DNA of 64,000 nt from Paracoccus aminophilus JCM 7686 (GCF_000444995.1 NC_022041.1:1028001-1092000), one strand, 5' to 3'. Shown: positions 8,807 through 17,863, counted from the first letter of the stretch. The notes: a model not told the origin generated them from the letters alone. Translations and numbers: made by a program.

Positions 8807-10081
8807 TCAGCCCAGAAGATCGGCCAGCACCAAAGCCATGACGCGGGCCGAATCCGCCATATCGGTGACGCTGATCCATTCATCGGGCTGATGGGCGAGA
8901 TGCAAAAGCCCCGGGCCATAGGCGATGCAGTTCTTCAGCTTGCCGATGCGGTCGATGTGTTTCTGATCGTAAGTGCCGGGGCTGACGACATAGCCCGCCT
9001 CGCGGCCCAGAACGCGTTCAATCGCGGCGGCGGTGGTGCGCACGACCGGGGCATCCTTGGCGGTCATCACCGGCTGGACCTCGAAGAGATCGCGGATTTC
9101 ATAGCTGAAGCTCGGGCGTCTTGCGCGGATGCGCTCGAGCATCGCGGTGATCTCGGCCTTCACCTCGGCAATGTCTTCCTCGATCAGAAAGCGGCGGTCG
9201 ATAGTGATGCGGCAGCGGTCAGGCACGCAGGGCGCGGGCAGGCCGGTGAAGCCCGCAGGCTGTTCCGCCGCGCCGCCATGGATTGAATTGATGTTGAGCG
9301 TCGAGGACCGCGCGCCTTCCGGGATCACCGGCATTTCGGTGTGCTTGCCCGCGAGAAGCGGCCACAGCGTCGCCTCCATTTCCTCCAGCACGGCGCCCAT
9401 ATGGCGCACGGCGCAATCGCCCAGAAAGGGCATCGAGCCATGGGCAATCCGGCCCCGCGTCTCGATCTCGGCCCACCAGACGCCGCGATGGCCAAGGCAG
9501 ATCTGGTCCTTGTGCAGCGGTTCGGGGATCAGCACGTGACCCACATGGGCGAAATCGCCGCGCTCGGCGAGAAAGGCCACGCCGCCATAGCCGCCCGATT
9601 CCTCATCGGCGGTCGCGCTGATTTCGATCGTGCCCGCGTGATCGGGATGGGTCGCGACAAAAGCCTCGGCGGCGATGATGCTGGCGGCCAAGCCGCCCTT
9701 CATGTCGCAAGCGCCGCGCCCATAAATGCGGTCGCCTTCAAGCGCGCCGCCAAAGGGATCGCGGGTCCAGCCGTGGCCGACCTCGACCACGTCATGGTGG
9801 CTGTTGAAATGCACGCATTCGCCCGGGCGCGTGCCCTTGCGGCGCGCAATGAAATTCCAGCGCGGAAATTCGGCGCAATCGCCCGGCGCGCCCTTGGCTC
9901 GGACCAATTCGCAAGCCCAACCCTGTGGGGCCATCCGCGCTTCGAGAAACGCGCAAATATCCAGATAATTTCGCCCCGGCGGGTTCAGCGTCGGAATGCG
10001 GATCAGGTCCTGCGTGAGCGCGATCAGATCGGCGCGGCGGCTGAGAATGGCTTCGTGAAGGGAGGCGCGGGGCTCGGTCAT
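8807..10081 (-). CDS. M20 family deacylase (ArgE/DapE type)
   Basis: Zinc-dependent hydrolase that removes acyl groups from amino-acid derivatives, cytoplasmic. The 424-aa protein has the expected M20 landmarks: HFNSHHDVVEVG (metal His and catalytic Asp, about residues 93-104), GRGACDMKGG (bridging Asp), TADEESGGYGG (general-base Glu and metal Glu), a lid or dimerisation domain in the middle, and the C-terminal metal His in LLHLAHQPDEW. It belongs to the ArgE/DapE clade by overall pattern; whether it deacylates acetylornithine, succinyl-diaminopimelate or something else cannot be decided. Single gene with no partner on either side. Confidence 0.9.
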   Translation of the reverse strand: MTEPRASLHEAILSRRADLIALTQDLIRIPTLNPPGRNYLDICAFLEARMAPQGWACELVRAKGAPGDCAEFPRWNFIARRKGTRPGECVHFNSHHDVVEVGHGWTRDPFGGALEGDRIYGRGACDMKGGLAASIIAAEAFVATHPDHAGTIEISATADEESGGYGGVAFLAERGDFAHVGHVLIPEPLHKDQICLGHRGVWWAEIETRGRIAHGSMPFLGDCAVRHMGAVLEEMEATLWPLLAGKHTEMPVIPEGARSSTLNINSIHGGAAEQPAGFTGLPAPCVPDRCRITIDRRFLIEEDIAEVKAEITAMLERIRARRPSFSYEIRDLFEVQPVMTAKDAPVVRTTAAAIERVLGREAGYVVSPGTYDQKHIDRIGKLKNCIAYGPGLLHLAHQPDEWISVTDMADSARVMALVLADLLG

Positions 10082-10116
10082 GGCAGCAGGCTAGCGCCGG
10101 AACCGCGTTGCGGCAA

Positions 10117-10154
10117 CTCCCGCCCGAGGCACAGGCTCCCGCCCGAGGCATAGG
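10117..10154. repeat. Two 19-bp tandem units
   Basis: CTCCCGCCCGAGGCACAGG at 10117-10135 is followed directly by the same 19 bp with one change (C to T) at 10136-10154. The repeat begins 36 bp upstream of the M20 deacylase start (minus strand), in non-coding sequence. Confidence 0.75.
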
Positions 10155-10291
10155 CCAGTTCGCTGCTGACCCCGGACGCGGCCCATGCTATCGGAAGGGA
10201 CGGGCAACAGGGAACGGCAACGAGGAAAAGCCAATGAGGCGCGCGATTTGCATCCCCTTCGGGCGCGAGGGCCACAGATGATGGTTCGCGC

Positions 10292-10573
10292 ATGATGGCT
10301 TTCGTCCGGCTGCTCGTCTTTGTCGTGCTGATCGAGCTGGTCTTTTACGCGCTCCTCTCGATCTATATCCGCAGCCTGCGCCGCGAAGAGCTGGAAAAGG
10401 AATGGGACAGCCGCCATCCCGACCGGCAGGGCGACAGCTCCGCGCGGCGTGAATTCGTCCGCCGCTCGATGATCGGATTTCGCAAAACCTTACGCGCCCG
10501 GCTGGTCGGGCTGGTGCTGATCTTGCCTTTGGTGCTGATCGCCACCATCGTCATCTTGGTGAATTACAATTGA
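10292..10573 (+). CDS. Small two-helix membrane protein, function unknown
   Basis: Predicted 93-aa inner-membrane protein. It has a hydrophobic N-terminal helix (about residues 3-24, FVRLLVFVVLIELVFYALLSIY), a charged cytoplasmic or periplasmic middle (about 27-67, many Arg/Glu/Asp) and a second helix at the C-terminus (about 70-90, LVGLVLILPLVLIATIVILV). I do not recognise a named family. Start could be ATG 10292 or 10295; the ribosome-binding site is weak. It ends just before the ribosome-binding site of the DUF1523 gene, so the two probably form an operon and may work together. Confidence 0.8.
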   Translation: MMAFVRLLVFVVLIELVFYALLSIYIRSLRREELEKEWDSRHPDRQGDSSARREFVRRSMIGFRKTLRARLVGLVLILPLVLIATIVILVNYN

Positions 10574-10584
10574 GGAGAGACCCT

Positions 10585-11238
10585 TTGCGCTACGTCAAGA
10601 CTGGATTGGCCATCTTTTTCGCGGCCGTGGTCTTTCTCTTCCTCGACTATACTCTGCCCTATAAGCAGACGGTCCGGATCACGAATACCTATAACCGGCT
10701 GACCGATATCGGCGCGAATTCGATCTTTTATGCCTCGCCCGATACCGGCACGGTCGAGAACTCCAAGGGCCAGCGCGATGTCCGGTTCATCGACACCGTG
10801 CGTCCGAACGGCAAGGTCTATGTCTATCGCAACGAGGACACCGGTTGGATTTGGCCGCCCTTCTTCAAATATGACAGCTCGAACCTGCATTCGCAGGCGA
10901 CCGATCTGAAATCGACCTCGGATGCGCCGAAATGGGTCTCGGTGACCTCTTACGGCTGGCGGATTGCCTGGCTCTCGGTCTACCCGAATGCGATCAAGAT
11001 CAAGCCGGTGGACGGGCCGGATGCGCGCCCGACGAATTGGGGGGCGCAGATCACGCTGGTGATCCTCGGCGCGCTTTTGTTCCTGATCTGGCGGATGTGG
11101 AACCAGTTCCGCGAACGCACGCTCAGCCCGGCGGCGCGCTCGGTCGATGAGGCTTTTGACCGGGTCGGAGACGATGCGCGTCAGGCCAAAGGGCGGCTGT
11201 CGCGCTGGTGGAGCGGCCTTTGGGGCAAGAGGGGCTAG
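10585..11238 (+). CDS. DUF1523 family protein
   Basis: 217-aa membrane-anchored protein of a family widespread in Rhodobacterales and without known function. It has an N-terminal transmembrane helix (about residues 5-25, TGLAIFFAAVVFLFLDY), a conserved periplasm-facing domain (YKQTVRITNTYNRL, RDVRFIDTV, YVYRNEDTGWIWPPFFKYDSSNL, WVSVTSYGWRIAWLS) and a second helix near residue 158 before a basic tail. I placed the start at TTG 10585 because GAGGAGAG precedes it by 5-6 nt; a TTG at 10570 in the same frame has no such site. Sits directly behind the two-helix membrane protein gene and 3 nt before deoC. Confidence 0.85.
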   Translation: MRYVKTGLAIFFAAVVFLFLDYTLPYKQTVRITNTYNRLTDIGANSIFYASPDTGTVENSKGQRDVRFIDTVRPNGKVYVYRNEDTGWIWPPFFKYDSSNLHSQATDLKSTSDAPKWVSVTSYGWRIAWLSVYPNAIKIKPVDGPDARPTNWGAQITLVILGALLFLIWRMWNQFRERTLSPAARSVDEAFDRVGDDARQAKGRLSRWWSGLWGKRG

Positions 11239-11241
11239 GTC

Positions 11242-12186
11242 ATGGCGGCGCGCAATCCCGGCACGGATTTCCGCCCCGACTGGCTTGAGGCGGTGCGCAT
11301 CAACACGCCCGCGACCGAGCGGCGAGCAGCCAATCTGACGACGCGGCGCTCGCTCAAGAAAAACTGGCAGATCGCTTGGCTGTTGAATGCGGTCAGCTGC
11401 ATCGATCTGACCACGCTCTCGGGCGATGACACCGAGAACCGCGTGGCGCGGCTTTGCGCCAAGGCGCGCCAGCCGATCGCGCCAGAGCTTCTGGAGGAGA
11501 TCGGCGTCACCGGCCTCACCACCGGCGCGGTCTGCGTCTATCCGACCATGGTCGCCGCCGCAAAACGCGCGCTTGCGGGGACCGCGATCCCGGTGGCGAG
11601 CGTCGCGACCGGCTTTCCGGCGGGGCTGATGCCGCTGGATCTGCGTCTGGCCGAGATCCGTTATGCCGTGGATCAGGGCGCGGATGAGATTGATATCGTC
11701 ATTTCGCGCGCGCTGGCTTTGCGCGGCGAATGGGGCGCGCTTTACGACGAGCTCCGCGCGATGCGCGAGGCCTGCGGACCAGCCCGGATGAAGGCCATTC
11801 TCGCGACCGGAGAGCTCAAGACCCTGCAAAATGTCGCGAAAGCCAGTCATGTCGCGATGCAGGCCGGGGCGGATTACATCAAGACCTCGACCGGGAAAGA
11901 GCCGGTGAATGCGACCTTGCCCGTCAGCCTGACCATGCTGCGCACCATCCGCGATTATCAGGCTTTGACCGGCCACAAGGTTGGTTTCAAACCGGCGGGC
12001 GGGCTGAAAACCGCCAAGGATGCGCTGAATTGGGAGGTGCTGATGTTCGAGGAGCTCGGCCGCGACTGGCTTGCGCCCGGGCTGTTCCGCATCGGGGCCT
12101 CGTCGCTTCTGGGCGATATCGAGCGCCAGATTCATCACAATGTCACCGGGCGCTATGCCGCCGCCCATCGACTGGCCGCAGGTTGA
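11242..12186 (+). CDS. deoC: Deoxyribose-phosphate aldolase
   Basis: Class I aldolase splitting 2-deoxyribose-5-phosphate into glyceraldehyde-3-phosphate and acetaldehyde in deoxynucleoside catabolism; cytoplasmic TIM barrel. The catalytic residues are recognisable: Asp in GADEIDIVI, the Schiff-base Lys in DYIKTSTGK, and the second Lys in VGFKPAGGLKT. At 314 aa it is longer than E. coli DeoC (about 259 aa) because of an N-terminal extension of roughly 50 residues, a form I know from alphaproteobacteria. The aldehyde dehydrogenase gene starts 7 nt after its stop, an arrangement that would oxidise the acetaldehyde product. Confidence 0.96.
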   Translation: MAARNPGTDFRPDWLEAVRINTPATERRAANLTTRRSLKKNWQIAWLLNAVSCIDLTTLSGDDTENRVARLCAKARQPIAPELLEEIGVTGLTTGAVCVYPTMVAAAKRALAGTAIPVASVATGFPAGLMPLDLRLAEIRYAVDQGADEIDIVISRALALRGEWGALYDELRAMREACGPARMKAILATGELKTLQNVAKASHVAMQAGADYIKTSTGKEPVNATLPVSLTMLRTIRDYQALTGHKVGFKPAGGLKTAKDALNWEVLMFEELGRDWLAPGLFRIGASSLLGDIERQIHHNVTGRYAAAHRLAAG

Positions 12187-12193
12187 GGGTAAG

Positions 12194-14536
12194 ATGCCAA
12201 GCGTGAGCGAGATTATGGACCATCTGGACTACGGCGCTTCGGTTGAGGACGCGGCGGCGGTCCGCGACTGGCTGGCGCAACATCAAAAGTTTGGCCATTT
12301 CATCGGCGGCAGTTTCACCCAGCCGGGCCGGGGCTTTGCGACCAGCGATCCGGCGACCGGCGAGGTTCTCGCCCATGTCAGCCAGGGCGGCGACGAAGAT
12401 GTCGGCAAGGCGGTCAAGGCGGCGCGCAAAGCCCAGCCCGCTTGGGCGGCGCTTTCGGGCCACGACCGCGCGCGCTATCTCTACGCCATCGCCCGCACCA
12501 TTCAGAAGCGCGAACGCTTCCTCGCGGTCCTCGAAACGCTCGACAACGGGAAGCCGATCCGCGAGACGCGCGACATCGACGTGCCGCTGGTCGTGCGCCA
12601 TTTCTACCATCACGCCGGTTGGGCCGAGCTTGCCGAGACCGAGTTCCCCGGCCTGCGCCCGCTTGGCGTCTGCGGCCAGATCATCCCGTGGAACTTCCCG
12701 CTTCTGATGCTCGCCTGGAAGGTCGCGCCGGCGCTGGCGGCGGGCAATACCGTCGTTTTGAAGCCTGCCGAATATACACCGCTGACCGCTCTGGCCTTCG
12801 CCGAGATTTGCCAACATGTCGGCCTGCCCGCGGGCGTCGTCAATATCGTGACCGGTGATGGCGAGACCGGCGCCGCGCTGGTGCGCGCCAAGACCGACAA
12901 GATCGCCTTCACCGGCTCGACCGAGGTCGGGCGCGCGATTGCCCATGCCTTGGCGGGCAGCGGGCGCAAGCTGACCTTGGAGCTTGGAGGCAAATCGCCC
13001 TTTGTCGTCATGGAGGACGCCGATCTCGATGCCGCCGTCGAAGGCGTGGTCGATTCGATCTGGTTCAATCAGGGTGAGGTCTGCTGTGCGGGTTCGCGCA
13101 TTCTGGTCGCGGAAAGCGTCTCGGCCCGGTTCGAGGCGCTGTTGCGCGCCCGGATGGAGAAGCTGCGCGTCGGCGCGCCCTTGGACAAATCGACCGATGT
13201 CGGCGCGATCGTCCATCCCGTCCAGAAAGAGCGCATTCTGAAGATTTGTCGCGATGCGGTGGCGGCGGGGGCGGAGCTCGTGGGCGGCGCGCCGCTTGCG
13301 GGCTGTTTCGTCGCGCCGGGCTATCTGCGGGGTATCGCGCCCGCCAATCCCGGGATGAGCGAAGAGATTTTCGGCCCGATCGCCACGCTCTCGACCTTCC
13401 GCACCCCGGATGAGGCGGCGGATCTGGCCAATAACACCCGCTACGGGCTGGCCGCGAGCATCTGGTCGGAAAGCGCCACGGTCGCGACCGATATGGCGGC
13501 GCGGATCAAGGCGGGCGTGGTCTGGATCAATGCGGCGAACCTCTTTGACGCGGCAGCACCCTTTGGCGGGGTGAAGGACAGCGGCTACGGGCGCGAGGGT
13601 GGGCGCGCCGGGATGCGCGATTATCTGACGGGACCAGAGGTCAAGGCGCAGGCCGAAAGCAAACCCGCCCCGATCAGCACCGTGCCGGAGGGGCAGACGG
13701 GGCAGCGCGCGGGGATCGACCGCACGGCGAAGCTCTATATCGGCGGCGCGCAAAAGCGGCCCGATGGCGGGGCGAGCTATCTTGCCGATGGTGCGCTGAT
13801 CCCCTTGGGCGGCCGCAAGGACATCCGCAATGCGGTCGAGGCCGCCCATGCGGGACGCGCGAAATGGGCCGGGCTCGGTGCGCATGGCCGCGCGCAGGTG
13901 CTCTATTTCCTGGCCGAGAACCTTGAATTGCGCCGTGCCGAGCTGACGGCTCTGGTCGGTGCGCCCGAGGTCGATGTCGCGATCCGTCGCGCCTTCTTCT
14001 ATGCTGGTTTCGCCGATAAATTCGACGGCGCGACAATCGCGGCCAAGACCGGTCATCTCGTGCTGGTCCAGCCCGAGGCGCAGGGCGTGATCGGCATCAC
14101 CTGCCCGAATGACGCGCCTTTGGCGGGGTTCCTGTCACTGGTCCTGCCCGCGATTGCGATGGGCAATGCGGTGGTCGCCGTGCCCTCGCAGGATCATCCG
14201 CTGGCCGCGCTGACGCTTTACCAGATCTTTGACACTTCGGATCTGCCCGGCGGCACGGTCAATATCGTGACCGGCCCAAGGGATGAGCTCGCGGCCAATC
14301 TGGCGAGCCATGACGATGTGCAGGCGATCTGGCATGTCGGGGCCACCGGATCTGCGGGGCTGACGCGCGTCGAGGAAGCCGCAGCCGTCACGCTGAAACC
14401 GGTCTGGTCGCCGACGTTGCGAGATTGGACAGCCGCCGCGCAGGGGCGCGATTTCCTGCGCCATGCGACGCGCGACAAGACGATCTGGCTGCCTTACGGC
14501 GCCTTGCCCGCAGGCACCGGCAGCGCGGCCTATTAG
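12194..14536 (+). CDS. Double-domain aldehyde dehydrogenase
   Basis: 780-aa NAD(P)-dependent aldehyde dehydrogenase with two ALDH units. The first (about residues 30-495) is complete: ICGQIIPWNFP and FTGSTEVGR for cofactor binding, Glu263 in LELGGKSPF and the catalytic Cys297 in NQGEVCCAG. The second (about 509-780, from KLYIGGAQKRP) keeps the N-terminal cofactor-binding part (GVIGITCPNDAPLAGFL) but lacks the Glu and Cys motifs and stops early, so it is probably structural. Start at ATG 12194 is set by GAGGGTAAG upstream. Co-oriented with deoC 7 nt away, so acetaldehyde to acetate is the likely role (inference). Confidence 0.93.
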   Translation: MPSVSEIMDHLDYGASVEDAAAVRDWLAQHQKFGHFIGGSFTQPGRGFATSDPATGEVLAHVSQGGDEDVGKAVKAARKAQPAWAALSGHDRARYLYAIARTIQKRERFLAVLETLDNGKPIRETRDIDVPLVVRHFYHHAGWAELAETEFPGLRPLGVCGQIIPWNFPLLMLAWKVAPALAAGNTVVLKPAEYTPLTALAFAEICQHVGLPAGVVNIVTGDGETGAALVRAKTDKIAFTGSTEVGRAIAHALAGSGRKLTLELGGKSPFVVMEDADLDAAVEGVVDSIWFNQGEVCCAGSRILVAESVSARFEALLRARMEKLRVGAPLDKSTDVGAIVHPVQKERILKICRDAVAAGAELVGGAPLAGCFVAPGYLRGIAPANPGMSEEIFGPIATLSTFRTPDEAADLANNTRYGLAASIWSESATVATDMAARIKAGVVWINAANLFDAAAPFGGVKDSGYGREGGRAGMRDYLTGPEVKAQAESKPAPISTVPEGQTGQRAGIDRTAKLYIGGAQKRPDGGASYLADGALIPLGGRKDIRNAVEAAHAGRAKWAGLGAHGRAQVLYFLAENLELRRAELTALVGAPEVDVAIRRAFFYAGFADKFDGATIAAKTGHLVLVQPEAQGVIGITCPNDAPLAGFLSLVLPAIAMGNAVVAVPSQDHPLAALTLYQIFDTSDLPGGTVNIVTGPRDELAANLASHDDVQAIWHVGATGSAGLTRVEEAAAVTLKPVWSPTLRDWTAAAQGRDFLRHATRDKTIWLPYGALPAGTGSAAY

Positions 14537-14538
14537 GG

Positions 14539-15303
14539 CTACTGGTTGCGCCGCTCGCGCAACCAGCGCAGCCCGGCCTCGGTCGTGGTCTGGGGGATAT
14601 ATTCGGCCCCGACCCAACCGGCATAGCCCGAGGCGCTGACCTCGCGGAAAAAGTCGATATAGCTGATCTCGCTTTGCCTCGGCTCGTGGCGGCCGGGGCA
14701 GCCTGCGATCTGGATATGGCGGGCGATTGCGGCATGGCGTTGCCAGCAGGCCAGCGCGTCGCCATGGATCATCTGGGCCTGATAGGCGTCGAAGAGCAGG
14801 CCGAGATTGGGCGCGCCGACCTCGGCGATGATTTCGGCGGCGAGATCGAAATCGCTGAGGAAATAGCCCGGCATATCGGTCTGATTCATCGGCTCGATCA
14901 GCAGGCTCGCCTGAGGTGCGCGCTCGACCGCCCATTTGAGATTGTTCACGAAACACTCGCGCGCGACCGGACCTGCGGCTTTGCCCGCCATGATCTGGAC
15001 GTGACGGGCGCGCAGGGTTTGCGCGAGGGCCATCGTCTTGTCGAAATCCTGACGAAACCGGGCCTCGCCCCCTGGTTCGGCGGCAAAGCCGCGCGGGCCA
15101 CCCGCCCAGTTCGGCGGCGGGCAGTTCATCAGCACGAAGTCGAGCCCGGCGCCGGCAAGGCAACCCGACAGCTCTTTCGTGGCAATGTCATAAGGAAACA
15201 GGATCTCGACCCCGCCAAACCCCGCCTTGCGGGCGGCGGCAAAGCGCAGGGGCATCGGCAGTTCGGTGAAAAGATAGGTCAGATTCGCAGCAAAATTCGC
15301 CAT
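14539..15303 (-). CDS. hyi: Hydroxypyruvate isomerase family TIM-barrel protein
   Basis: 254-aa cytoplasmic sugar-phosphate-isomerase-like TIM barrel. The pair of active-site glutamates expected for Hyi is present in LLIEPMNQTDMPGYF and in WVGAEYIPQT, and the opening MANFAANLTYLFTELPMPLRF is typical of this family. Members interconvert hydroxypyruvate and tartronate semialdehyde or act on related 3-keto acids. The gene converges on the aldehyde dehydrogenase with only 2 bp between stops, and shares its orientation with the DUF1285 gene upstream (6 bp apart). No glyoxylate-pathway partners are nearby, so the real substrate is uncertain. Confidence 0.85.
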   Translation of the reverse strand: MANFAANLTYLFTELPMPLRFAAARKAGFGGVEILFPYDIATKELSGCLAGAGLDFVLMNCPPPNWAGGPRGFAAEPGGEARFRQDFDKTMALAQTLRARHVQIMAGKAAGPVARECFVNNLKWAVERAPQASLLIEPMNQTDMPGYFLSDFDLAAEIIAEVGAPNLGLLFDAYQAQMIHGDALACWQRHAAIARHIQIAGCPGRHEPRQSEISYIDFFREVSASGYAGWVGAEYIPQTTTEAGLRWLRERRNQ

Positions 15304-15309
15304 TGGGGC

Positions 15310-15930
15310 TTAGGGCTCCAGAGAAAAGCTCTGCCCGCCAGAGCGCAGCGTCAGCCGCCCCTCCGGCCCGAACTCGGCCAGATCGGCGAGGCGATAGAAG
15401 GTCTTGCGGTCGATCAACGCCTCGAGCCCGCGCCGCACATGCAGATAGGGACGGGGGATTTCGGGCGTTCCCGCCATGCGGATCTCATGGCCGGGGCCTG
15501 CGGTGATTCTTTCGCCGACATTGGTCGTGAAGGTGACCGAGGGCGCGCCGCCCCCTTCGTCGAGATCCACATCGACGGCCAGAAAGGGCGCATCGACCAC
15601 GCGGATGCCCACTTTTTCGACCGGGGTGACAAGGAAATACTTGTCCTCTTCCCGCTTCAGGATGGTCGAGAAGAGCCGCACCATTTCCGGGCGTCCGATC
15701 GGGGTGCCATTGTAAAACCACGTTCCGTCCGCGCGGATTTCCATGTCGAGATCACCGCAAAAGGGCGGGTTCCAGAGATGGACCGGCGCCGAGCCGCGCG
15801 CGCCCGCGCTCTTGGCCGCAGCCAGCAGCCCCTCGGCTGCGGGAGGGGGAGCCTCAGCCGCAATGGTCCCGGGTGTGGCGGCTTTGCCTGCCCCCCCGGC
15901 GCTCACGCTTTTGTCAGTCATATTGGCCAT
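15310..15930 (-). CDS. DUF1285 domain-containing protein
   Basis: 206-aa soluble protein. The conserved DUF1285 core begins near HLWNPPFCGDLDMEIRADG and contains WFYNGTPIGRPEMVRLFSTIL and EDKYFLVTPVEKVGIRV. The first 45 residues are Ala/Pro/Gly-rich and probably disordered. Function is unknown; no enzymatic motif is evident. It is divergent from the MoxR operon, with 62 bp between the two start codons, so the promoters must be compact or overlapping. In Rhodobacterales I recall this gene commonly beside the MoxR/DUF58 genes, which hints at a shared envelope role, but that is inference. Confidence 0.85.
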   Translation of the reverse strand: MANMTDKSVSAGGAGKAATPGTIAAEAPPPAAEGLLAAAKSAGARGSAPVHLWNPPFCGDLDMEIRADGTWFYNGTPIGRPEMVRLFSTILKREEDKYFLVTPVEKVGIRVVDAPFLAVDVDLDEGGGAPSVTFTTNVGERITAGPGHEIRMAGTPEIPRPYLHVRRGLEALIDRKTFYRLADLAEFGPEGRLTLRSGGQSFSLEP

Positions 15931-15992
15931 TCCCTGTGGAGCCCGTTTATGGCTGTCTCTATGCTGTCCTAGAACAGATGAAGGGCAATGTC

Positions 15993-16994
15993 ATGGCGGT
16001 GGATGAAAATCTGGTTTCCGAAGTCGAAACACTGACCCGGCGGCTGTCGCAGGCCAAGACCAGTGTCGAGCAACGCTTCGTTGGCCAGAAGGCGGTGGTC
16101 GAGCAGGTGTTGGCCGCGATTCTGTCGGGCGGCCATGCGCTGCTCGTCGGCCAACCGGGCCTTGGCAAGACCATGCTCGTCGATACGCTGGCGACCGTGC
16201 TCGGGCTGGAAACCGCGCGTGTCCAGTTCACGCCTGACCTCATGCCCGCCGATATCCTCGGCTCGGAAGTGCTCGATGTGAAGCCCGATGGAAGCCGCGC
16301 CTTCCGCTTCATCGAGGGGCCGGTCTTTACCCAGCTCTTGATGGCCGATGAGATCAACCGCGCCAGCCCGCGCACGCAATCGGCGCTGTTGCAGGCGATG
16401 CAGGAGGGCGAGGTCACGATCAGCGGCGAGCATCGCACGCTTGGCCGCCCCTTCCATGTGCTCGCGACCCAGAACCCGATCGAGCAAGAGGGCACCTATC
16501 CCTTGCCCGAGGCCCAGCTCGACCGCTTCCTCTTGCAGGTCGATGTCGATTATCCCGACCGCGACACCGAGCGCGCGATCCTACTCGCCACCACCGGGGT
16601 CGAGCAGGGCGCGGCCCATGCGGTCTTTTCCCCCGATGAGCTGATCGCGGCGCAGGCGCTGATCCGACGGATGCCGGTCGGGGAAACCGTGCTCAATGCG
16701 ATCCTCGATCTCGTGCGCGCGGCCCGCCCCGGCGCCCCCGAGGCGCCCGCCTGGACCGCCGAGACGCTGGTCTGGGGCCCGGGCCCGCGTGCCGCGCAAT
16801 CGCTGATGATGGTCACGCGCGCCCGTGCCGCTTTGCAGGGCCGCTTTGCGCCGACGCTTGACGATGTCGCGGCCATGGCCGCGCCGGTGCTGCGCCACCG
16901 CATCGCGCTCTCCTTCGCGGCGCGCGCCCGCGGCGAGACCGTCGATGCCGTGATCGCCCGTCTGCAGGGCGCCCGGGGTCAGGCCGCCGCGTGA
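15993..16994 (+). CDS. MoxR family AAA+ ATPase
   Basis: 333-aa AAA+ chaperone-type ATPase. Walker A is GQPGLGKTML, Walker B LLMADEINRAS, and the MoxR signature ATQNPIEQEGTYPLPEAQLDRF follows; the C-terminal lid is also present. MoxR proteins help assemble or activate complexes, usually with a partner carrying a VWA or DUF58 domain. I chose ATG 15993 because AAGGG lies 7 nt before it; ATG 15978 in the same frame would add five residues. First gene of a five-gene operon in which every junction overlaps by 1-4 nt (next gene starts at 16991 inside this stop). Confidence 0.95.
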   Translation: MAVDENLVSEVETLTRRLSQAKTSVEQRFVGQKAVVEQVLAAILSGGHALLVGQPGLGKTMLVDTLATVLGLETARVQFTPDLMPADILGSEVLDVKPDGSRAFRFIEGPVFTQLLMADEINRASPRTQSALLQAMQEGEVTISGEHRTLGRPFHVLATQNPIEQEGTYPLPEAQLDRFLLQVDVDYPDRDTERAILLATTGVEQGAAHAVFSPDELIAAQALIRRMPVGETVLNAILDLVRAARPGAPEAPAWTAETLVWGPGPRAAQSLMMVTRARAALQGRFAPTLDDVAAMAAPVLRHRIALSFAARARGETVDAVIARLQGARGQAAA

Positions 16995-17863
16995 GCCGTT
17001 CCGCCGATCAACTTCGCGCCGATGCCGAGGTCGCCGCAGGTGGCTTGCCCGCGCTTTTGCTTGCCGCCGAGCGGCTGAGCGCGGCACTGGTCAGCGGCAG
17101 CCACGGCATGCGCCGCGCCGGGATCGGCGAGGAGTTCTGGCAATATCGTCCGGCGATGGCCGGAGATGATGCCCGCTCGATCGACTGGCGCCGCTCGGCG
17201 CGCTCGGACGGGCAGTTCATCCGCGACCGCGAGGCGCAGATCGCGCAATCCGCTGCCCTTTGGGTGGCGCGCGGGCAGGGAATGGATTTCACCGGCGGCC
17301 CGGACCGCCCGACCAAGCGCCACCGCGCCGAGATTCTCGCGCTGGCCCTGACCATGGCCTTGCTGCGCGGCGGCGAGCGCGTGGCGCTTCTGGGCGAGGT
17401 CCCGCGTCCGGGCAGGCTTCAGGCCGAGCGGATCGCGCAAAGCCTGCTCGAGCCCACGCCCGCCGCGATCGGCGATGACGAGGACCCGCCTGCCGCGCTG
17501 ATCCGTCCGGGCCAGCAGATCGTGCTGATCTCGGATTTCCTCGGCGATCCCGAACCGGTGATCGGCTTTCTCACCCGCGCGGCCGCGATGGGCGTCAAAG
17601 GGGCGCTGTTGCAGGTGCTCGACCCCGATGAGGAAAGCTTCCCCTTCGAGGGCGCAGTGCTCTTCCGTTCCGCCGCCGGTGGCGCCAGCCATGACACGCG
17701 CGACGCCAAGGGCCTGCGCGCGGCCTATCTCGACCGGCTGGCAGAGCGCAAAAGCCTGCTCACCCGCGCCGCGACCGAGGCAGGCTGGCATTTCAGCAGC
17801 CATGACACCTTAAGCCCGCCCTCTGCCGCGCTCTTGTGGCTTTCCGCCGTGCTGGAGGGCTGA
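16991..17863 (+). CDS. DUF58 domain-containing protein
   Basis: 290-aa protein of the DUF58 family, the usual partner of MoxR. The hallmark segment is GSHGMRRAGIGEEFWQYRPAM followed by DARSIDWRRSARSDGQFIRDRE (about residues 36-75), and the rest resembles a degenerate VWA fold (VLISDFLGDPEPVIGFL). There is no obvious membrane segment, unlike many longer DUF58 proteins. It overlaps moxR by 4 nt and its stop overlaps the next start (TGATG). Likely acts with the MoxR ATPase at the envelope; no substrate known. Confidence 0.93.
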   Translation: MSRSADQLRADAEVAAGGLPALLLAAERLSAALVSGSHGMRRAGIGEEFWQYRPAMAGDDARSIDWRRSARSDGQFIRDREAQIAQSAALWVARGQGMDFTGGPDRPTKRHRAEILALALTMALLRGGERVALLGEVPRPGRLQAERIAQSLLEPTPAAIGDDEDPPAALIRPGQQIVLISDFLGDPEPVIGFLTRAAAMGVKGALLQVLDPDEESFPFEGAVLFRSAAGGASHDTRDAKGLRAAYLDRLAERKSLLTRAATEAGWHFSSHDTLSPPSAALLWLSAVLEG

